64,000 nt of DNA from Ruminococcus sp. (lineage in GTDB: Bacteria; Bacillota; Clostridia; Oscillospirales; Ruminococcaceae), in assembly GCA_019420505.1 (NCBI GenBank), contig JAHZHC010000027.1:120484-184483 (forward strand), written 5' to 3'. A program made the translations under genes and the position numbers. Below the pieces are notes generated by a model. That model was not told the origin of the DNA and did not search any database. It saw only the letters and a list, made by a program, of their open reading frames with translations. This document shows positions 53,823 through 61,668 of the stretch, in pieces (position 1 is the first letter of the stretch; each line of letters opens with the position of its first letter).

Positions 53823-53858
53823 GCGGTTCACCTGATTTTTTTGGTGTGCCGTTTTTTT
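53823..53858 (+). terminator. Imperfect terminator after the zinc-ribbon gene
   Basis: GCGGTTCACC and GGTGTGCCGT form an imperfect stem around TGATTTTTTT, followed by T7. The pairing has mismatches, so this is moderately supported. Confidence 0.55.
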
Positions 53859-53929
53859 ATGCATTTTAATATATGTGGCTGTTTTGACCGCTTTGTAAAA
53901 CTGTCAGCTTGCTAAGATATTAAGACTGA

Positions 53930-54135
53930 AAATTGATAACGTGAGTTGGTCTGTGTGCGCCAGCACCACAGTAATTTATCACTTTTGCAAATTTACCACA
54001 GCGGGGTCAAAGCCATAAATATCACAAACTGATAACGTGATTTGCGCCGTCTGCGCTAAGACCCCCTTCTACTAATAGGCTTATTTCGGCATTTTTTGCA
54101 CGCAAACGTGCAACTTTGAATGAAATATGAACAAA
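53930..54135 (-). repeat. Mosaic of dispersed intergenic repeats
   Basis: On the minus strand 54122-54075 matches the repeat at 24617-24668 (TTCAAAGTTGCACGTTTGCG...TAAGCCTATTAGT). Next, 54062-54020 matches 2872-2914 (GTCTTAGCGCAGACGGCGCA...CGTTATCAGTTTGTGATA). A shorter third piece at 53961-53932 repeats TCACGTTATCA and GCGCA. So two repeat units seen apart elsewhere are joined here. No gene lies in 53780-54195. Confidence 0.7.
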
Positions 54136-54151
54136 GTTTGTAGCAATACAC

Positions 54152-54183
54152 AAAAAATGCACATTCCTTTTGTGGAATGTGCA
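54152..54183 (-). terminator. Terminator of the P-type ATPase gene
   Basis: On the minus strand TGCACATTCC (54183-54174) pairs perfectly with GGAATGTGCA (54167-54158) and is followed by T6 (54157-54152). Confidence 0.9.
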
Positions 54184-54195
54184 TATGATTTTATG

Positions 54196-56856
54196 CTATT
54201 TTATTTTTGAAAAAATACTTGATAAAAGTGGTACTGCAAAAGAAAATCCGAGGGAAACAAGCCAGATAATAAGGCTGGGTTTAACTAATGCAAAAATTCC
54301 GCTTAAAAACGGGATATATATGCAAACAAGCATACAAGCCAATGAAACGGCTACTGCAAAAAGCATAAACGGATTGGACAAAAACGGAACAGACAGTAAG
54401 GTTTTTTCTTCACTTTTGCATTCAAATACGTGAATAAGCTGGGAAGCAATAAGTGTTATCAGCGCTCCGGTTCTTGACTGGTCAAGAGTATAGCCTGTTT
54501 TCAGAAGACATGTGAAGCAGGCAAGGGTGCAAAGTCCGATAAGCATACCTCTGATTACAATACGGCTTAAAAGTCCGCCTTTAAAGAAGCTGTCCGATTC
54601 ATTTCTCGGTGGTTTATGCATTACTGACTTTTCGCTTGGTTCAAGTCCTAAGGCTACCGCAGGGAGTCCGTCGGTTACAAGGTTTACAAGTAGGATCTGT
54701 GCCGGGACAAGCACGATGGGAAGTCCCATAATTATTCCTCCGAACATGGTAAGGACTTCTCCTATATTACAGGAAATCAGATATCTTACAAACTTTCGGA
54801 TATTTTGATAGATTGTGCGGCCTTCTTCAACTGCATTGACAAGAGTGGCGAAGTTATCATCAAGAAGTATGACATCTGCCGCCTGTTTAGTGACATCTGT
54901 TCCTGAAATGCCCATGGAAACTCCAATTGAGGATTCTTTTATAGCAGGTGCATCGTTTACGCCGTCGCCAGTCATGGCGCATATTTTTCCCTTGGATTTA
55001 AATGCTTTAATTATCCTGAGTTTATGGGCGGGAGTAACTCTTGCGTAAACTGAGATTTTATCAATTACATCGGAAAGCTGTTCATCATTCATGGAATCAA
55101 GTTCGGCACCTGTAATTGAAATATCTCCGTTTTGAAAAATACCTACTTCTTTGGCAACGGCACAGGCTGTCAGCTTATGGTCGCCTGTAATCATTACAGT
55201 TTTGATTCCTGCTTTCTGACAAAGCCGAACTGCTTTTTTGGCTTCAGGTCTTGGAGGATCAGCCATGCCCATAAGACCGAGAAATACTGCTTTTCCGTTA
55301 TAAATTTTTGAAAATCCCATTACTCTCAGCCCTGATTCTGCCATTTGATCATTCTTTTTTAATATAAACTGTTTGTCTTTTATATTTAACTTAGAAATTT
55401 CACCTTCAGGACCTGTAATTTTATATTCGCATTCTTTAAGAATTACATCCGTAGCTCCTTTTTTATATGTAATATGTTCTCCGGCAGAATTTGTACAAAG
55501 CACAGACATAAATTTTGTTTCACTGTCAAAAGGCTGTTCGTCAAGCCTTTTCAGCTGCAAATTCTCCACGTCTATTCCGCCTCTTGCGGCGGCAGTCAGA
55601 ATAGCGGCTTCAGTGGGATCGCCTTGAGGCTGATATTTTGAAATTACACCTTGGCGGTTTCTTCCGGAAGATGGTGCGGGAACTGCAAATTTTGCGTTAT
55701 TGCATACTGCACCGCATATAAGGGTTTCGCTCAGAAGAAGATTATCCCACGCCATAAGGCGCTGTCCATCTGACGAGATAAGCCCGTCGGTGTTTTTATC
55801 TTTGGAAAATTTATATTCAGATTCTCTGCTTCCTATAGTATAAATATCGGTGACAATCATTTTGTTCATAGTCAGCGTTCCTGTTTTGTCAGTACAGATG
55901 ACAGACGCACAGCCAAGCGTTTCCACAGAATGAAGCTTATGCACGAGGGCATTGCGCTTAAGCATTTTTCTTACTGCCAGGGCAAGGGCTATTGTCACGG
56001 TTGCAGGAAGTCCTTCGGGTATTGCGGCGATGGCAATGGTTATACCTGTCATAAGCATATCAAGCACCGGCTCGCCTCTTATTACTCCGGCTAAGAAAAC
56101 GACTATACATACGCCAAGACAGATCAGGGCAAGTGTTTTTCCCAGTTCGCCCAGCTTTTTTTGAAGGGGAGTTTGTTCGTCGTCTATTTTTTCAAGCATT
56201 TTTGATACTTTACCCATTTGTGAGCGTTCGCCTGTGGCAACGGCTTCAAGCCTTGCCCAGCCTCTTGTTGCAACTGTTCCCATATATCCCATATACGGCT
56301 GATTCAGACTCGAAAATTCAACCTGTGATGTACGTGATATTTTTTCAGCCGGAATTGCTTCACCGGTCAATATTGATTCGTCGCAAGTAAAGGCTTTTGC
56401 TTTCAGGATATATCCGTCGCACGGAATTCTGTCACCTGCTTCTACTTCAAAAACATCTCCCGGAACAAGCTGTGATGCGGGGATCACTGAAAGTTTATTA
56501 TCACGATAAACTTTTGCAGTGGGAGAGGTCATTTCTTCGAGGCGTTCCAATGTTTTTTCACATCTGTATTCCTGAATAAATCCCAGAACAGCGTTGACAA
56601 CTACGATTATCATGATAGGGATAGCGTCGGTATATTTTCCTAAAAGTACGGATACTACAGTTGCTGCAAGGAGTATTATTACCATAATATCGTGGAACTG
56701 GCCCGCAAATATTTTTAGTGCGCTGTTTTTCTTTTTTGTTGAAAGCCTGTTTTCTCCCGTTACGGACAAAAGACGGTCAGCCTCTTCTGAGGACAGTCCG
56801 ATTTTCTCCTCGGGGGAACTTTCAGTATGCAAATCTTTTTTCAGAACTTCAAGCAT
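54196..56856 (-). CDS. Cation-transporting P-type ATPase (calcium type)
   Basis: The 886-residue pump starts after AAAGGAGAACATAC. It has the actuator motif LTGEAIPAEK, the phosphorylation site CTDKTGTLTMNK (D323), the KGATDVIL nucleotide-binding loop, MTGDGVNDAPAIKESSIGVSMG, and about ten membrane segments. PEGLPATVTIALA in helix 4 is the calcium-type ion site, and the C-terminal cation-ATPase segment is present. Ca2+ export is most likely; Mn2+ is possible. Length and domain order match the SERCA/PMR1-like bacterial group. Confidence 0.9.
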   Translation of the reverse strand: MLEVLKKDLHTESSPEEKIGLSSEEADRLLSVTGENRLSTKKKNSALKIFAGQFHDIMVIILLAATVVSVLLGKYTDAIPIMIIVVVNAVLGFIQEYRCEKTLERLEEMTSPTAKVYRDNKLSVIPASQLVPGDVFEVEAGDRIPCDGYILKAKAFTCDESILTGEAIPAEKISRTSQVEFSSLNQPYMGYMGTVATRGWARLEAVATGERSQMGKVSKMLEKIDDEQTPLQKKLGELGKTLALICLGVCIVVFLAGVIRGEPVLDMLMTGITIAIAAIPEGLPATVTIALALAVRKMLKRNALVHKLHSVETLGCASVICTDKTGTLTMNKMIVTDIYTIGSRESEYKFSKDKNTDGLISSDGQRLMAWDNLLLSETLICGAVCNNAKFAVPAPSSGRNRQGVISKYQPQGDPTEAAILTAAARGGIDVENLQLKRLDEQPFDSETKFMSVLCTNSAGEHITYKKGATDVILKECEYKITGPEGEISKLNIKDKQFILKKNDQMAESGLRVMGFSKIYNGKAVFLGLMGMADPPRPEAKKAVRLCQKAGIKTVMITGDHKLTACAVAKEVGIFQNGDISITGAELDSMNDEQLSDVIDKISVYARVTPAHKLRIIKAFKSKGKICAMTGDGVNDAPAIKESSIGVSMGISGTDVTKQAADVILLDDNFATLVNAVEEGRTIYQNIRKFVRYLISCNIGEVLTMFGGIIMGLPIVLVPAQILLVNLVTDGLPAVALGLEPSEKSVMHKPPRNESDSFFKGGLLSRIVIRGMLIGLCTLACFTCLLKTGYTLDQSRTGALITLIASQLIHVFECKSEEKTLLSVPFLSNPFMLFAVAVSLACMLVCIYIPFLSGIFALVKPSLIIWLVSLGFSFAVPLLSSIFSKIK

Positions 56857-57050
56857 GTATGTTCTCCTTTCCTTTTGATTACCATAGACAAGCTTCTGAG
56901 GTTGTCAGGGTAGTCCCTGAATAAATTCTATTCATATTAGGGCGAAAAAATGCTTGAAATTCTAAAAATAAAGATACACATATTTTCATTCAGTCTTATG
57001 TGATATTGACATAAAATAATTAACAAAACGTAAAATATTTATGCAAACTG

Positions 57051-57078
57051 TTGAATAACTACACAGCAGTGTTATAAT
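57051..57078 (+). promoter_or_regulatory. Sigma-A promoter of ptsI
   Basis: TTGAAT (57051-57056) and TATAAT (57073-57078) with a 16-bp spacer, 83 bp ahead of the start. The rest of 56857-57160 has no gene; it holds the upstream regions of both divergent genes. Confidence 0.7.
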
Positions 57079-57160
57079 TAAAAGAGAGGTAACTATGAAT
57101 TTATAGAATAGTTCTGAATATACTAAATTGTATTTTACTGATCGGGGGGAGGGTTAGCTC

Positions 57161-58825
57161 ATGATTGTTTTAAAAGGCAGGCCGATTTTCGGAGGAATTA
57201 TAAAAGGAAAAATAGTTTTTATTCACAAAAAAGAGACTGTCATAAACAAATGTGAGGCGAAAGACCCTCAATATGAAATTGAAAGATATGAAAGTGCGAA
57301 GAAATGTGCACTGTCTGAGATTCAGAAGCTATATGACAGTGCACTTGAAAATCTGGGCAGGGATGACGCCGGAATTTTTCTTATTCAGAAGATGATTCTG
57401 AACGATGGTGATTTTGACAATGCTGTTAAAGATATTATACTAAGAGAAAGGTTAAACGCTGATTTTGCAGTGGTTCAGACAACGAGAAACTATTCTAAGC
57501 TTTTAGGTAAAATAGATTCTGAATACATAAAAAGCAGGTCGGCAGATTTAAAAGACATTTGCGACAGGCTTTTAAAGCACATACTCAATTTAACAGGAAA
57601 CGGATTTAATATGACTGAAAAAGCCATTGTCTGTGCGGAAGATCTGGTGCCGTCAGAAATGATGAATCTGGACATGGAAAATGTTCTTGCTGTTTGTACA
57701 AAATACGGTTCTGTGAATTCACACACCGCTATTCTTGCAAGAACCATGAATGTTACCGCAGTTACAGGAATCGGTTGTGATTTATCTGAGAGTTATAACG
57801 GGAAAACAGCTGTCGTAGACGGTTACAACGGAATACTATACATTGAACCCGATGAAAAAACGGAGAAAAGATTATATAAAGCTGAGGAAAAGGAAGCTAA
57901 AAAGCGTGATCTTTTAAAGCGTTTTAAGGGCAGGGAGAATATAACTTTAGATAAGACACGAATTAATATATACGCAAATATAAACGGATTATCGGACATT
58001 GATTCAGTTATTGAAAATGATGCGGGAGGCATCGGGCTTATCAGGAGTGAGTATTTATATTTAAAGAATAAATGTTTTCCTGATGAACAGCAGCAATTCT
58101 ACAACTACCGACGTGTTCTGGAGAGAATGCAGGGAAAGTCTGTGGTAATCAGGACTTTAGACATTGGGGCAGATAAAAGCTTTGATTATTTTGATTTGCC
58201 TCAGGAACAAAATCCGGCGCTTGGTTTTCGTTCGATAAGAATTTGCCTGAGCAAGCCTGAAATATTTAAGACTCAGCTTAGAGCACTTTTAAGGGCATCT
58301 GTTTATGGAAACTTATCCATACTGATACCTATGGTTATTGATATCAGTGAAATAAGGCAGGTCAAGGCGCTGATAAAAGAAGTAAAAAGAGAACTTGATA
58401 GAATAGGAGAGGATTACAGTGACAATATAAGACTGGGTATTATGATTGAAACTCCTGCGGCGGTTATGTTAAGTGATATTTTTGCAAGGGAAGTTGATTT
58501 TTTTAGTATTGGTACAAATGATTTAGAGCAATATATTTTAGCGGCTGACAGGCAGAATGAAATGCTTGAAAAAATCTTTCCGCCGAATCATACGGCTTTG
58601 CTCAGAATGATGAATATGGTATGCATTAACGCTCACAAGGAGGGCATTCCTGTGGGAATATGCGGAGAGCTGGGGGCAGATTGTTCGCTGACCGAAGCTT
58701 TTCTCGCAATGGGCATTGATGATATATCGGTGAATCCTGCTGATGTTCTGTTTTTAAGAAGAAAAATAAGGACGCTTAATTTAACTTCCAAGCAGGAAAT
58801 ATTAAAAAAATATGGAGTTATATAA
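57161..58825 (+). CDS. ptsI: Phosphoenolpyruvate-protein phosphotransferase (PTS enzyme I)
   Basis: The 554-residue enzyme I has the phospho-His in GSVNSHTAILART (H188), the PEP-binding GGIGLIRSEYLYL, VVIRTLDIGADKSF, IMIETPAAVMLSDIF and the catalytic-loop EIPVGICGELGAD-like stretch (IPVGICGELGAD). It phosphorylates HPr from PEP. The start follows GGGGGAGGGTTAGCTC. No ptsH is adjacent, and no PTS permease is in the window. It is slightly shorter than the usual ~570. Confidence 0.95.
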   Translation: MIVLKGRPIFGGIIKGKIVFIHKKETVINKCEAKDPQYEIERYESAKKCALSEIQKLYDSALENLGRDDAGIFLIQKMILNDGDFDNAVKDIILRERLNADFAVVQTTRNYSKLLGKIDSEYIKSRSADLKDICDRLLKHILNLTGNGFNMTEKAIVCAEDLVPSEMMNLDMENVLAVCTKYGSVNSHTAILARTMNVTAVTGIGCDLSESYNGKTAVVDGYNGILYIEPDEKTEKRLYKAEEKEAKKRDLLKRFKGRENITLDKTRINIYANINGLSDIDSVIENDAGGIGLIRSEYLYLKNKCFPDEQQQFYNYRRVLERMQGKSVVIRTLDIGADKSFDYFDLPQEQNPALGFRSIRICLSKPEIFKTQLRALLRASVYGNLSILIPMVIDISEIRQVKALIKEVKRELDRIGEDYSDNIRLGIMIETPAAVMLSDIFAREVDFFSIGTNDLEQYILAADRQNEMLEKIFPPNHTALLRMMNMVCINAHKEGIPVGICGELGADCSLTEAFLAMGIDDISVNPADVLFLRRKIRTLNLTSKQEILKKYGVI

Positions 58826-58826
58826 A

Positions 58827-58864
58827 AAAACCTGCGGTAATTTGATAATACCGCAGGTTTTATA
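58827..58864. terminator. Bidirectional terminator
   Basis: AACCTGCGGTA (58829-58839) pairs with TACCGCAGGTT (58849-58859), with A/T-runs on both sides. It serves ptsI and the minus-strand gene at 58867. Confidence 0.9.
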
Positions 58865-58866
58865 TG

Positions 58867-59826
58867 TTATTTTTCAGCGCCGGATAAATTTATTTCAGAT
58901 GAACTTAAGTCCTGCTTTTTAACAGGTTCGGTAGTTAAACCCGGATCATTGGTTTCTTTTGCTTGTGCAGTTAAGTCATTGACGATTGCCGAAAAGATTT
59001 TAAATTTTTCATTATAGCTTTCTTCCATTTTTTCTAATGAGCTGTTAATGGTTTTTACCGGCTGACGTATTGAAAGGACGACATCGTTCGGCATATTCTC
59101 AAATTTGATTTGCTGTGCAAATAATTTCATATTAAGGGAAAAGCCTTGGTCTGTTATATAATCATTATTTTTAAAATCTTTTTTTAAATCTGATTTCATG
59201 AGGCTTTTGATATCTTTGTCCGTATTTGAATCGGTGATGAACAGCATACAATCTGCAGTTTGAAGATTAGCAAAAAATTTTGATTGATTAGCCATCATCA
59301 GTTCATCACGGCTGGTATTATCCAAAGGTGCGATCAATACGGAAACATATACTTTGCCGTCACCATTAATGTCTTCGGTATATTTTTCAAAAAAGTCCTC
59401 CAATTCCTCCTGCCGATAAGACAGACCGTTATCGGCAATCATCATAACAGTTAAATCAGGCTGTTCTTTACTAAGGGTATTATAAAAAATAAAGGCACAC
59501 ACCAGAACTATAAAAGCTGTAAATAAAATTATAATTTTATGGTGAAACCAGAAGTTTGACACCTTTTCAAAGCCGTGAAGCTCAGGTATTTGTTCATGCT
59601 CCTCTTTTATACTTTCAGACTCGTTAATTACGCCGTTTTTCAGTTTGATAAGCTCAATCTTCTCAGCCTGTATACGTTTATCACGCTGTTTATCAAGCTC
59701 TTTCCGGCGCTCGGTCTGAGCGATTCTTTCAGCTTTCTCCAATTCACGCTGATGTCTGTTCTGTTCAGCAATTTGTTTTTCATATTCATAATCATCATCG
59801 GGTATAAAATTGTTTTTATTGTCCAT
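58867..59826 (-). CDS. Membrane-anchored protein with cytoplasmic coiled coil, unknown function
   Basis: ATG 59826 is chosen, nine bases past AGAGGATC; the frame upstream to 59886 lacks a site. The 319-residue product has an acidic start, a Glu/Arg/Lys-rich coiled coil (about 18-75, HQRELEKAERIAQTERRKELDKQR), a single membrane segment near 112-132 (IIILFTAFIVLVCAFIFY) and an extracellular alpha/beta domain. No motif is recognised. The topology is type II. It is the only minus-strand gene in this stretch. Confidence 0.6.
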   Translation of the reverse strand: MDNKNNFIPDDDYEYEKQIAEQNRHQRELEKAERIAQTERRKELDKQRDKRIQAEKIELIKLKNGVINESESIKEEHEQIPELHGFEKVSNFWFHHKIIILFTAFIVLVCAFIFYNTLSKEQPDLTVMMIADNGLSYRQEELEDFFEKYTEDINGDGKVYVSVLIAPLDNTSRDELMMANQSKFFANLQTADCMLFITDSNTDKDIKSLMKSDLKKDFKNNDYITDQGFSLNMKLFAQQIKFENMPNDVVLSIRQPVKTINSSLEKMEESYNEKFKIFSAIVNDLTAQAKETNDPGLTTEPVKKQDLSSSEINLSGAEK

Positions 59827-59955
59827 TACATTGATCCTCTTTTCAATCAAATAGAAAACAACTAATAATAACAGAGTATATAACATATTTATTAACTGGA
59901 TATTAACGCAGGTGACAGTTTTGTGTCAGTGAGAAAAAAACATTATCAAACTTGA

Positions 59956-59984
59956 TTGATTTTCGGTATATATGATGATATAAT
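59956..59984 (+). promoter_or_regulatory. Sigma-A promoter of the DUF4358 lipoprotein gene
   Basis: TTGATT (59956-59961) and TATAAT (59979-59984) with a 17-bp spacer, 24 bp ahead of the GTG start, giving a very short leader. Confidence 0.75.
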
Positions 59985-60008
59985 GTTTGTAGAAAAGGGG
60001 GATATTTC

Positions 60009-60542
60009 GTGAAAATCTTAAAAAAATTTTTACTTATTTTAATGGGTTTAATATTTGTTTTTGCCGCAGTCGGCTGCAAACAGGATTTAAATGATATTGA
60101 ATCTGTTGATGACATGGAATCAATAACTGTCAAAGAATTAATTAAGAAGCTTTCAGATCAGAGTAATGAAGAAAATTTAAATAAATTTGCTTTTTTTGAT
60201 GAAGAAATTTTTATAGATAATTGTGAAAAGCTATATGGAATAAGCTATGAAGAACTTAGCGACGGCGGAATTATTTTTGCGGGAAACGGAGGTTTTGCAG
60301 ACGAGGTAACGATACTAAGAGGCAGAAACGGCAATGTAAAAGAATTGAAAAGTTCGCTGGAAGAGAGGATTCAGAGGCGGATCAAAGATTTTACAGGCTA
60401 TAAGCCGTCTGAAATATCGAAAATAGAAAAAGCTGAGGTATTTGAAAGCGGCGGTTTTGTTATACTTATAATTTCTGATAATAAAGAAATTCTGAAGAAT
60501 CAGATTCAGGATATAGTTTATAAAAACACGGGCAATGAATAA
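60009..60542 (+). CDS. DUF4358-like lipoprotein
   Basis: The 177-residue product starts at GTG with AAAAGGGGGATATTTC upstream. It has a lipoprotein signal (LLILMGLIFVFAAVGC, lipid Cys near 23). The mature part has a helix-strand pattern with DNCEKLYGIS, FADEVTILRG, LKSSLEERIQRRIKDFTGYKP and GFVILIISDNKEIL, which fits the DUF4358 family of clostridial lipoproteins. Its function is unknown. Its terminator at 60581 separates it from spoIIQ. Confidence 0.75.
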   Translation: MKILKKFLLILMGLIFVFAAVGCKQDLNDIESVDDMESITVKELIKKLSDQSNEENLNKFAFFDEEIFIDNCEKLYGISYEELSDGGIIFAGNGGFADEVTILRGRNGNVKELKSSLEERIQRRIKDFTGYKPSEISKIEKAEVFESGGFVILIISDNKEILKNQIQDIVYKNTGNE

Positions 60543-60580
60543 TTGAATGTGCAGAATCAAAAAGAATATTGATATGTAAA

Positions 60581-60627
60581 CGGATAATACACTTAATTGG
60601 TTTTTAAGTGTATTATCCGTTTTTTTA
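60581..60627 (+). terminator. Terminator of the DUF4358 gene
   Basis: CGGATAATACACTT (60581-60594) pairs perfectly with AAGTGTATTATCCG (60606-60619), followed by T7. Confidence 0.92.
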
Positions 60628-60645
60628 TGAATGGTGAATAGAATT

Positions 60646-61335
60646 TTATTTATTTGAATCAGGATCAATAAATGTGATCGGATCGATCCATTCTCCGTTG
60701 CGTTTTATACCAAAATGGAGATGTGATGGTTCGGCAGCTTCAATTTCAGCTGAATCTCCCACAGCGCCGATTACCTCGCCGGAATCGACTTCATCGCCCT
60801 CGATTACGGTCATTGCTTTGGCGAGGTTATAATAATGCCCGATAATTCCATCTCCGTGGTCAATTGTCATACAGTTTCCCCATAGAGGATCTTCCCAGAT
60901 TTTTGTTACTGTTCCTCTGTTCATTGCTTTGACCTGTGTACCGTTATCGGCTTTAATATCAACTCCGTCGTGCGTTTTCCATACTCCGAGAGTTTCAGAT
61001 TTAATAAGTTCGCCATTGCTGAAAGGATTAATAATCTCACCGTTTACAGGCATAACATTTGGCTGTGTATTCGGTGTTGATTGTGAACTGTCATCTGTAG
61101 AGCTATCACTGTCCATTTCTACTCCTGACTGTTTATTATCCGCCTGAAGGTCCGAAGACTGGGAATAGTGGCTGTCAGATACGGAAAAAGTGAGGTTGTC
61201 ATTGATTTTGGTGACTGCATGGTTATATGCTGCAATGCCAGCTCCGCCAACAGCGAGAAGGCAAGCGCCTAAAGTGATGTATAATCCTTTTCCGCCCAAG
61301 ATTTTACCGATGCCGGTTTCTTTTAAATTTTTCAT
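60646..61335 (-). CDS. spoIIQ: M23-family peptidase, SpoIIQ-like
   Basis: The 229-residue protein has one membrane segment (about 17-38), a Ser/Asp linker, and a LytM domain with THDGVDIKADNGTQVKA (first metal His and Asp) and SHLHFGIKRNGEWIDP (HxH). Size, single anchor and a M23 domain near the C-terminus match SpoIIQ, which pairs with SpoIIIAH across the engulfing membranes of the forespore. Both metal motifs are intact, as in clostridial SpoIIQ and unlike Bacillus. GGGAATACTT (61385-61376, minus) resembles the forespore sigma-factor -10, but I see no trusted -35. An envelope endopeptidase is the alternative. Confidence 0.8.
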   Translation of the reverse strand: MKNLKETGIGKILGGKGLYITLGACLLAVGGAGIAAYNHAVTKINDNLTFSVSDSHYSQSSDLQADNKQSGVEMDSDSSTDDSSQSTPNTQPNVMPVNGEIINPFSNGELIKSETLGVWKTHDGVDIKADNGTQVKAMNRGTVTKIWEDPLWGNCMTIDHGDGIIGHYYNLAKAMTVIEGDEVDSGEVIGAVGDSAEIEAAEPSHLHFGIKRNGEWIDPITFIDPDSNK

Positions 61336-61596
61336 AGCATTTTTGCCTTTCTCCGATTGATTTTTTGCTCACAAGAAGTATTCCCCTCATAAGTCACAGC
61401 ACATTATGTCATCGGAAACATAAGTCCTTTGGAATTATGTTTGACAAAATTATAGAGAATATTCAAATATTTAAATTATTATTTGAAGAATTTTCTGATT
61501 GCTTTTATATGCTGAAGAAATTAAAAAGGTTATTGCTTTTTGTTGTGATTTTAAGGCTTTGCCAATAATTATCAGTAAAAACAGGCTAAGTATCTG

Positions 61597-61626
61597 TTGA
61601 CAATCTTCGTGTGAATCTGTTACAAT
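61597..61626 (+). promoter_or_regulatory. Sigma-A promoter of the SH3b/glucosaminidase gene
   Basis: TTGACA (61597-61602) and TACAAT (61621-61626) with an 18-bp spacer, 42 bp ahead of ATG 61669. The remaining part of 61336-61596 has no gene I can support. Confidence 0.85.
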
Positions 61627-61668
61627 AATATTAATATTGATGGTTTTTTAATTTAAAAGAGGTGCAAA

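Noticed and set aside
61376..61410. Forespore sigma-factor promoter for spoIIQ
   Set aside because: The -10-like GGGAATACTT is good, but the nearest -35-like GACATA is about three bases too far, so I do not list it as a feature.
61437..61568. Short plus-strand frame (MFDKIIENIQIFKLLF...)
   Set aside because: It has no proper ribosome site and no recognisable feature; it lies in the spoIIQ upstream region.
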